From: Alopecurus myosuroides
Lineage: Eukaryota > Streptophyta > Magnoliopsida > Poales > Poaceae
NCBI GenBank assembly: GCA_028641055.1
Contig: CM054058.1
Location: 236,943,551 to 237,007,550 of the forward strand
DNA: 64,000 nt
Direction of reading: 5' to 3'
In this document: in pieces, positions 55,190-64,000 of the stretch
Numbering within the stretch: the stretch's first letter is position 1
How the letters are laid out: each line of letters starts with the position of its first letter
Notes under the pieces: model-generated
Database searches by the model: none
Told to the model about the DNA's origin: nothing
What the model saw: only the letters and a program-made list of their open reading frames with translations
Position numbers and translations under genes: made by a program

Positions 55190-58100
55190 TCATATGCCTA
55201 GCCATCTAATGCACATACCTCTCGTGTGCGCCTCATGCTTAGGCTGTGGTAGCGCCTTTGTCAACGGATCTGCAATGTTTGCATCCGTGTGTACTTTGCA
55301 TAACTTGATATCACCTTGTTCGACAAACTGGCGAATGAGGTGGTACCGCATGAGTATATGTTTGTTCTTCTGGTGTTGTCTAGGTTCCTTGGCTTGTGCG
55401 ATAGCACCATTGTTGTCACAATATACGTCCAAAGGATTGGACGCGCCCTGAACCACACCAAGATCAATCAGGAGGTTCCTGATCCAAACAGCTTCCTTTG
55501 CCGCCTCTGAGGCAGCAATATACTCAGCCTCTGTTGTAGATGCAGACACCGTATCTTGCTTGGAACTCTTCCAGCTCACAGCCCCTCCGTTCATCACAAA
55601 CACGTATCCAGATTGCGAACGAGAATCATCTGAGTCGGTGAGATAACTCGCATCCGTGTAACCCTTTACACTGAATTCCTCATCACCTCCATAAACTAGG
55701 AACATTTCCTTAGTATTTCTCAAATACTTAAGGATGTTTTTAACCGCTGCCCAGTGGGCTTCGCCAGGGTCAGCCTGGTATCTGCTCGTAACACTTAGAG
55801 AATAGGAAACATCTGGCCTAGTACAAATCATGGCATACATGATGGATCCGATTGCCGAAGCATACGGGATCACACTCATCCGACTTCGCTCATCAGTCGT
55901 CGAAGGACACTGAGTCTTGCTAAGTTTTATGCCATGGGACATTGGAAAGAATCCCTTCTTGGACTCTTCCATTTTGAATTTCTTCAAAACCTTGTCCAGA
56001 TATGTACTCTGACTCAATCCAATGAGCCGCCTGGATCTATCTCTATAGATCCTGATTCCTAATATGTAAGTCGCCTCACCCAAATCCTTCATTGAGAAAC
56101 TCCTTTCCAATGACTCTTTGGTTTCTTGCAACATCATGACATCATTTCCAATCAGCAATATGTCATCCACATATAAGATTAGAAAGTTTACTTTGCTCCC
56201 ACTAAACTTCTTGTATAAACAAGAATCATGATCGCTCTTGATGAAGCCAAACGATTTGACTACCTCATCAAAACGGATGTTCCAACTCCGAGATGCTTGC
56301 TTCAACCCATAAATGGATTTCTGAAGTTTGCATACCTTGTCAGCGTTAGCTGGATCGACAAAACCTTCGGGCTGTATCATATACACGTCCTCAGTTAAAT
56401 TTCCATTAAGGAAAGCCGTCTTGACATCCATCTGCCATATCTCATAGTCGAAATAGGCTGTTATGGCTAACATTATCCGAATTGATTTAAGCATCGCTAC
56501 AGGCGAGAATGTCTCGTCGTAGTCAACTCCTTGAACCTGTCGGAACCCCTTCGCGACAAGTCGTGCTTTATAGACGGAAATATTTCCATCCATATCAATT
56601 TTCTTCTTAAAGACCCATTTGCACTCGACGGGTCTTGCAACGTCAGGCGGATGAACCAAATTCCAAACTTGGTTTTTATCCATGGACTTTAACTCGGATC
56701 TCATGGCTCCAAGCCATGACTCGGAATCAGATCCCACCATCGCTTCCGAATAAGTTGCCGGCTCATTACTGTCTAACAGTAAAACATCTCGAGCACTCTG
56801 TAATCTGGCAGATCTCTGAGGTTCAGGTGCTGTAACCGGTGTAGGTACCACGACCGGCTCAGCCTCCAAGGCCATTTGCCGACTCGCCCCTAGCTGGTTC
56901 CTCTCGAATTTCTTTGAGTTGCACCGTGCTCCCACTGACTTCCCGACTGAGAAACTCTTTCTCAAGGAAGACACCATTCCGAGCGACAAACACTTTGCCC
57001 TCTTCCCGGTTGTACAAGTAGTACCCCAAGGTTTCCCTCGGATACCCCACGAAAATACACTTATCCGACTTGGGCGTGAGCTTGTCTGACTGAAGTCGCT
57101 TGACAAATACCTCACAACCCCAAATCTTAAGAAAAGACAAACTTGGCTTTTTGCCCGTCCACATCTCATGTGGTGTCTTCTCTACTGACTTTGATGGTAC
57201 TCTGTTTAGTGTGAAAGCTGCAGTTTCTAGACAATAACCCCAAAATGATAAAGGTAGATCTGTCCGACTCATCATTGATTGTACCATGTCCAACAAGGTC
57301 CGATTTCTCCGTTCCGATACACCGTTTCTCTGCGGTGTACCCGGCGGAGTGAGTTGAGGAACTATTCCACAACTCTTTAGATGGTCATCAAACTCATGGC
57401 TCATGTACTCGCCTCCACGGTCCGACCGTAGAAACTTTATTTTCTTGCCGAGCTGATTTTGTACCTCACTCTGGAATTCCTTGAACTTTTCAAAGGCTTC
57501 CGACTTGTGTTTCATTAAATAGATATATCCATACCTACTCAAATCATCAGTGAAGGTAATGAAGTACTCATAACCACCTCTGGTTGTCGTGCTCATTGGA
57601 CCACATACATCACTATGTATTAGTTCCAACAAGTCGGACGCCCTTTCACAACTCCTTGCAAAAGGTGTCTTGGTCATCTTGCCTAGTAGGCATGATTCGC
57701 ATGTCTCGAATGACTCTAAGTCAAACGAAGTTAGAAGTCCATCATCATGGAGCTTCTTCATGCGCTTCCAACTTATATGACCAAGCCGACAGTGCCAAAA
57801 GTAAGTCATATTCAGATCATTTGGTTTCAACCTTTTAACATTTATGTTATAGACCGATTCACTATCAAGATTTAAAATAAATAACCCGTTCTGAACGGGT
57901 GCAAAGCCATGAAACATATCTTTCAAATATAAAGAACAACCATTATTCTTAATATTCGACTCATAACCTTGTCTCATCAAACATGAGGCGGAAATAATGT
58001 TTCGACTAAGCGCTGGAACATAATAACAATTATTTAGTTCCAAAATAAATCCTGAAGGTAAATGAAGTTGGATCGTGCCGACTTCCAACGCAGCGACTCT

Positions 58101-59132
58101 CGCCTTGTTGCCGACCCGAATGTCAACCTCTCATCTTGCCACGCTCCTAGTTCTTACCAGTCCCTGCAACGAGTTGCATATGTGAATAACTGATCCGGTA
58201 TCATATACCCAAGAACTATTAGGCACATCAGCAAGATAAATGTCTATAACATTGCACACAAGCGTACCTGAGTTGGAAGTCACACCTCCACTCTTGGCTC
58301 TGTCAGCCAAATACTTGGTGCAGTTCCTCTTCCAGTGGCCATCTTGCTTGCAATAGAAGCAGTTGGCTCCGGCTGTAGGAGAAGGTTTAGTCTTTGAGGG
58401 AGCACTCTGGACAGGGCCATGGGTGCTACCTCCTGACTTATCCTTCTTCTTCTTAGTCCAAGAACTCTTCTTGAACTTAGCCTTATTCTGCACCATCAAC
58501 ACTTGACTGGTGCCTTTCTTGATATCAGCCTCTGCCGTTTTGAGCATCCCATGTAATTCAGTGATATTCTTATCCATACCATGCATATGGTAGTTCGAGA
58601 TGAACGAACCATACGCACTAGGAAGAGAGTTCAGAATTATATCAGTAGCGAACTCTTCGTTAATTGGGAAGCCCAGCCGATCCAAAGACTGTATGTAACC
58701 AATCATCTTGATTACATGCGGACTCAGTGGATCGCCGTCTTTCAGCTTACAGCCAAGCAAAGCTTGAGAGACTTGATACCTCTCAGTCTTTGCTTGAGCC
58801 TGGAACATACTTTTGAGGCTTTCGATCATATCGTAGGCCTCAACATTCTCGAACTGCTGCTGCAAGTCCGGTTCCATGTGTGCAAGCATAAGACAGCTGA
58901 TTTCCGTAGACTCATCTCTAGCCTTACGGTAGGCATTCATGACAGCGACAGTCGCATCGTCATCAGGCTCATCTGGAAGTGGAGTTTCTAGAACATGTTC
59001 TTTCTTGTCATGCTTGAGGACTATCCTCAGATTACGATACCAGTTGGTGAAATTAGTTCCATTAAACTTATCTTTCTCTAGGATTGATCTCAACGCAAAC
59101 GCGGACAACTGAGGAAGGTTGCTAGGTGCCAT
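55190..59132 (-). pseudogene. Copia-3 gag-pol, nearly intact: one nonsense codon and one frameshift
   Basis: Gag begins MAPSNLPQLSAF at 59132. A zinc knuckle CFYCKQDGHWKRNC (CX2CX4HX4C, complete) and protease DTG follow. A TGA at 58131-58133 interrupts the frame just after the protease active site; the same frame continues. Integrase has H-S-D-V, RSDRGGEY and VSERRN (D, D, E intact). A one-base shift near 56865-56885 separates integrase (frame of 58088-56859) from RT/RNase H (57169-55190). RT has LYVDDILL, and RNase H has TDASYLTDSDDS and STTEAEYIA, all intact. It encodes capsid, protease, integrase and RT/RNase H, but this copy needs help in trans. Confidence 0.94.
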
Positions 59133-60457
59133 TGATCTACAACAGAAAATACGCAAAAACACTTAAGACATATATTCATAAAAGAGCAGGCATATTAAAC
59201 GCTTTAATACTTATGCTCCCACTAGAACCAACACCCCTCCGATGGTTGCTAAGTGATTCAAGATCCTAAATAAGCAAGCCGACTAGTGAGCTTTAGCATC
59301 ACCGCTAGCCGTCAAGTGATCTAGGTAGGCAACACCTTGTCAATCGTATCCAATACGACTCCTGTTAGTTGGGTGACATCACATGCCCCGGCTCCCAACC
59401 TACCTCGCCCCGAGCCCCACAACCGTTGTGATGGACTCGTCTAGATTACCAAGTGCTTCTGCTTGTAAGAATCCGACTCAAACCCACCTAACCGGAAAGA
59501 ATTGGTAGCACCTCAATTTTATGAGCCCACTACTAAGAATGTCCGACTTGTGATGGTGCAGCACTGGCGGGGCGACCGACTAGACCTTCTTTGAGGGATT
59601 AAAATCTACCAACTATCTAAATAGAGGTAAATAGAGACATAACAACAACACAAATAAAGCAATTATAATGTGAAATGGTATGGCTCTCTTCATGGTGATC
59701 TCCATCTCCACAAAGCTTGTAAGTCGACTCGTGCCAACTTTTGTCACGTGCCATCTTACTCCATGTAGCCGACTTGTACATCGACTTGCATGCCACCGGG
59801 TTCTCCAACAAGCTACACTAGCTAGTAAATGAAAATTTTACATAGAGAATCCGACACGCAGGTCGTTATACAATAAAATGACAGCACCTAGGCTCCAGCG
59901 AGCTGACAAGAACATGATACGCAGATCATGTATGGATTACACACATCACATGCACATAAGCCATACCATTCACAACTTCCTGCAAAAACAAGTTATGCAT
60001 AGATACGATATCTACCGGCGTTGTGAAACTCGCAACGACATCTAAGGCGCTACAACAGGGCGAAGCCGGCGGTACCGCTAGCCGGATTTCGGAAAACGCA
60101 GATCTCATCTGTATTCCGATCATGGATTTCTTCATCGGATAAAACGATTTTACCCGAATCTGATCCGTATTCCGATTCGACCAAACTCTTTGATCTTCGA
60201 TCACCGCAACTGGATTTATGTGTCACGGTATACCCCGATGGCGGAAACCGACCGGTAGGGGTAAGTTGTTTCACGACCTTAGCAGTATGATCACGGAAAC
60301 CAGATCATCCATTAACCCCGAGTACGATTGATCCAATCAACCTTGTACAAAACCGATCTATCTCATAGACCGACCACCAAAACTGCAATTAGATCACATC
60401 TAACGCTAACTACATATCACATATGTACGGATCTCGGGCCTAATACCAGAAGCTCCC
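59133..60457 (-). other. Copia-3 5-prime leader between primer site and gag
   Basis: About 1.3 kb untranslated. No ORF with similarity was seen. A leader of this size, with packaging and dimerisation signals, is usual in BARE-type elements; no specific signal was identified by eye. Confidence 0.6.
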
Positions 60458-60469
60458 GCTCTGATACCA
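60458..60469 (-). promoter_or_regulatory. Copia-3 primer-binding site
   Basis: Minus-strand TGGTATCAGAGC is complementary to initiator Met tRNA and starts one base from the 5-prime LTR border at 60471. Confidence 0.95.
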
Positions 60470-60470
60470 C

Positions 60471-61800
60471 TGTTGGAACGCGTAGAGATAAACAAAAACT
60501 TTTCCTACGCGATGCTTCCAAGATCTAGCCGAGGTAGAAGGCCACGAGTATTACCACTAGACGCGCATGTGCGGATTATCGATGCAGCGCGTCGGGGCAG
60601 TGCAGTCCCACGATCCGGTCCGGCCGATCCAATCCCTCGAACGTCGAAGTGCTGAACGTACAGCACCTCTGCCGGTATCCACACGTACGAGTAGGAGCTC
60701 CGACGGCGGACTGCTAGGTCCGGTGCGGCGGCTGGACTGAGTGGGGCTAGGGTTCCCAACGCATGGGAGAGTGGACTAACGTGCCCGCTGGGCAATCTGC
60801 GCCCCTCTTTATATAGCGTATGGTAATGGGCTGCACAACACTTGTGGCCCATTCCCTCTGTGAGTCCGAATCACTAATTCAGTCCATTTCCGGTTCGGGT
60901 CCAACCCAACCAATATTTGCTCCCGCTCTTAAGTGTGCGACCCTACAGGCTCATGGCGACTTGGACACGATTAGAGTCCGACTCTCAATCGATCAATCGG
61001 TAGCGGCTCCTAGCAGAACGTGCCGACTCCTAAGTCCCATTGAGTCATGACGACATACCTTTCAATGTGATGTTCATCTTAGTCCTTTTTGCCTCACGAT
61101 ATACCTTGTCGAGCTATAGGCGATTTATCGTCATCCCTTGAATAGCTCAACTCTCTTCTCGATCCGTGATATGTGATTCATCTGACTAACTCTTAGTCAA
61201 TCGACACAGTTAACACTTAACTGAGTCGCGCATGGCCATGCTTCATGAATCATATCACTCAAGAGGGCCCAGAGAATATCTCTCCATTCGGAGGGGCAAA
61301 ATCCCATCTTGATTATCCACATCACGCAGCTTGCTTCTCATTCGACCCGAACTCTGCCTTTATAGTTGCCTTGTCACAGAACAACGTTTGACAAAACCTA
61401 AGTCGGTGATCCACAACTCGGATTGTGCGACAACCTCAGGTCTAAGGATTACATTGATTGAGACATGCAAATGACGACTTGATCGTTGCATCTCAATGTG
61501 GGCCAGTCCAACTTGCTAAACTCTTTAGCCAAGTCCGTGAACGTTGGAATGGCATCACCATGCCCATGACAAGTGGAACCGTGTCATCAGCCAACACTCA
61601 CATTAGTCTAGGGTGTGTGTCCAGCACAACCTAAATGACCAAGGACAATCTAGTATGAACAACATGAATATATAGTTCCACAATCGAATCACATATTCAA
61701 TGACATATATCAGATGTTCAAAACAAGGACAACTTAATAACTTTATGAATACAGTGGGAATTACATCATACATGATTTCCTCTAGGGCATATTCCCAACA
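60471..61800 (-). repeat. Copia-3 5-prime LTR
   Basis: The partner of 53825-55154, equal in length. The minus-strand LTR starts TGTTGGGAATATGCCC at 61800. The duplication GATAC follows at 61801-61805. Confidence 0.95.
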
Positions 61801-61805
61801 GATAC

Positions 61806-64000
61806 GAACCCGAGTAAAGATGTGTGTCCAACCCTCTTTGATTCCACCATCATCTGACATCACGCCTCGTGAAAGCCCTCCTATGGCATCTATCTCAACA
61901 TTTCGTCGACACTTACTATACTTGATAATGCATTTTATGTTCATAAGATACTCAAATTCTTTCTAGCTCCATCCATGGTTACTCAGACTACAACAAAGAT
62001 GATTCCGGGATATATCAAGAACACCATGAATGTAGGTTTTCCATTTAATATATCATCTCCCACTTTGTTATTTGCATGTTCAAATGCATACTTGGCTGGT
62101 GCCATAGATGACATATGTATAGAGGTGGACTTGTAATATTCTTGGCAACACACTTAATATCCTGGAGTCCTAGGTGACGTAGCTATTGAAAATTCTACAA
62201 TAATAATTGTCTTGATTGAATCATTGCTAGGTGAATGAGGAGTATCACAAAAGCAACCCATATGTTTGTTGTGTGGTAATTTATGTTCGAGATACTTATT
62301 AATTAATCTAGTATTTGATGCAAGAACAAAGTACATTGAAATTGATTATTATTTTGTGAGAGAAAGAGTTTCACAAAAGCTATTGGACATATAGTTTATT
62401 CCCTTCAATGACTAGCGTGACTGATGGATTGATCACCTCTTTTTTTTTTGGCAACAACATAGAAAAAACGGTGTCTCAACTTGATCAAGCTGTGACCGAG
62501 GGGAGGTTGTTAGGGTTCAAATCATTCATGTGTAGATATGTAATTCCCATATGATCTCTTACTAGAAGGGCCTCGCGCGCTTCGCCGCGCCATTTTCAAT
62601 CTTTCATGTTTTTCCTTGTTGTGTGTTTAGAGGCTTTATTTGGGTCTTGCCACACCGATTGATCTTTCTCTTTCCTGAGAGGTAATGGTGTTCAATCTGA
62701 TGGCAATGCTCAATAGGAGTATATTATACTACAACTAAAACTTCATTCATTTGAAAAAGAATGGGTCTTTTTTACTGCCAAAGTGCACATGGTATGAAAA
62801 TCCCTATAATGTTTGTCACTACCTGATGGGTGATCATTAGCTTGGGAGATTAAAAATATTTCCGCTGCTCCTTCCTTTCTATCATAGACAATGTGTAATA
62901 TTTGAGAGGCAATACACATTTTGTAATTATAAAATGATGCCCACTAGGTTATCCACATATCAGATGAAAGAACAGAAAAATACAATACATGGACGCAAAT
63001 GCAAAAAATCATTGGCAGATGCATAACCATACATAGTTATAATCGCAACAACATATTGCAACTTCTCAAAAATAAGAAGGCAACCACTCTTTTTTATTAT
63101 GGATATACAATTTTTTGTATACATAAGAAATATGCCATATTTGTGGATACTTTTTTTATTCTTCCAATACCCTTCTACCACCTAATACTTTTCTTGACTG
63201 GAAAACACCTCCTGATAGCCCGATACTCCTGCCCATATAAAAAAAAAAGTTAAGCATGCATGCTTGTTAGTAAAACTCTCAACGTGCTGATAAGAATGGT
63301 TTCACTGCAGCCACTACACTTTCTGGCTCTCCAAATTCATAAACTTATTTACTACTTCTCTGTTGTGCAAAATAAACAAAGTAAATATATACTTACCTGA
63401 AATCTCTGTTTTTTTAAATAAAGAGAATAGCTTCATGCATTCAGTAAACTTTGAAGCTGGATAAACATTACTATATAGTAATTGAAAGTTGGTCGATTCA
63501 TTTCAGGATACTATCATGAAGGCACACTCGACATTTCCAAATAATTATTTAGTGAAGAAAAATTTAACACCTTTAACATCACAATTTCAATATGCATGAA
63601 AAGATTGTTGACTTTTTTTTCCATGAAAGGATCCCTCTACCTACCCAGTCCTGCCAACTGGAAATTATGGATGTATAATTTTCAATCTATGGAAACTTCT
63701 CTACCTAGTACTGGAGTGCACACTCTAGCAAATCAGGACGGAATATTTGTTTCTTTGCCTAACAAATAGTAGGAAACATGCATGATCTGTGTGTTAAACC
63801 ATCTAATTTAGATACATTTTTTTTCGAAAAGGGGAAAACAAACAGAGGCTAATGATAAAGAAGAGCTGGGGAGGAGAAGAACTACAGGTAAAGTTTGCAC
63901 CAAAGACGCAACAATGTGTCTAAGCAAATGCTTACTTAAACTTGTATAATTGTACATTCAAATATTCTGCAAAACAATAAACCAGAGATTATAAACTGAA
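61806..64000. other. AT-rich non-coding DNA to the window edge
   Basis: No gene is recognised. One GC-rich island (62568-62592, GGGCCTCGCGCGCTTCGCCG...) stands out in AT-rich sequence. Poly-T runs occur at 62441-62450 and 63818-63826; the latter, TTTTTTTCGAAAAGGGG, resembles ends of common grass repeats, but no complete element could be drawn. Confidence 0.4.

Larger units (their letters stand above)
53825..61800 (-). mobile_element. Copia-3: young Ty1/copia element with BARE/Angela-style LTR ends
   Basis: Two LTRs of exactly 1330 bp (53825-55154, 60471-61800) carry a perfect duplication GATAC (53820-53824, 61801-61805). The minus-strand LTR starts TGTTGGGAATATGCCC. The primer site and purine tract are present, and one gag-pol runs between 59132 and 55190. 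I count about 24 base differences and no length change between the LTRs (near 1.8%), suggesting about 0.7 million years at 1.3e-8 per site per year. It is the youngest large insertion here. The family name was not established. Confidence 0.95.

Overview
The window is nuclear DNA of a grass, most likely a Triticeae species (wheat, barley or a relative). The evidence is large nested LTR retrotransposons with Triticeae-style ends (TGATACGTCTCC..., TGTTGGGAATATGCCC...), a Stowaway MITE with CTCCCTCCGTTCC ends, and a low density of host genes. Only one plausible intact host gene was found, on the minus strand at 21926-22507. Almost everything else is mobile DNA at different stages of decay. All comparisons, difference counts and family names come from reading by eye and recall; nothing was searched.

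Left block (1-18776). The end of a minus-strand LTR element (1-925) abuts a plus-strand Copia element of SIRE/Maximus type (Copia-1, 926-18776). Copia-1 is split by an Ac/Ds-like hAT element (1317-1958, perfect 8-bp target duplication) and by an old Tat-lineage Ty3/gypsy element (6460-15747, minus). The gypsy element carries an opposite-strand ORF that resembles a plant B3 DNA-binding domain.

Middle genic block (18777-26834). This holds a decayed Myb/NAM-associated-type gene inside a TIR element whose right end is near 20077, and the host gene. It also holds a Mutator-like element with a 9-bp duplication and tRNA-like modules in both arms (23355-25078, with a Stowaway inside it), a Tourist-like MITE and a probable hAT-type MITE.

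Nested block (26835-50256). An AP2/ERF-like pseudogene lies in a TIR element (level 1). Into it went a Gypsy-type LTR (level 2), then a non-coding Sabrina/Athila-like element with duplication ATCAC (29370-50084, level 3). A SIRE/Maximus-type Copia with duplication ATAAC (Copia-2, 31737-44851, level 4) went into that, and a solo LTR with duplication GCAAC (40011-41378, level 5) into Copia-2.

Right block (50257-64000). This is AT-rich decayed DNA interrupted by a young Copia element (Copia-3, 53825-61800, minus) with two 1330-bp LTRs and duplication GATAC. Its gag-pol is nearly intact, with one nonsense codon and one frameshift.

Most interesting system: Copia-1 and Copia-2 share a layout downstream of pol. 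A cluster of family-specific palindromic microrepeats leads to a TATA box of the same form as the LTR TATA box. Then come a tiny first exon, a phase-1 intron holding a second microrepeat cluster, and a long 3-prime ORF. This looks like a second, LTR-mimicking promoter for a spliced accessory gene. In Copia-2 that ORF is still open although pol is broken.
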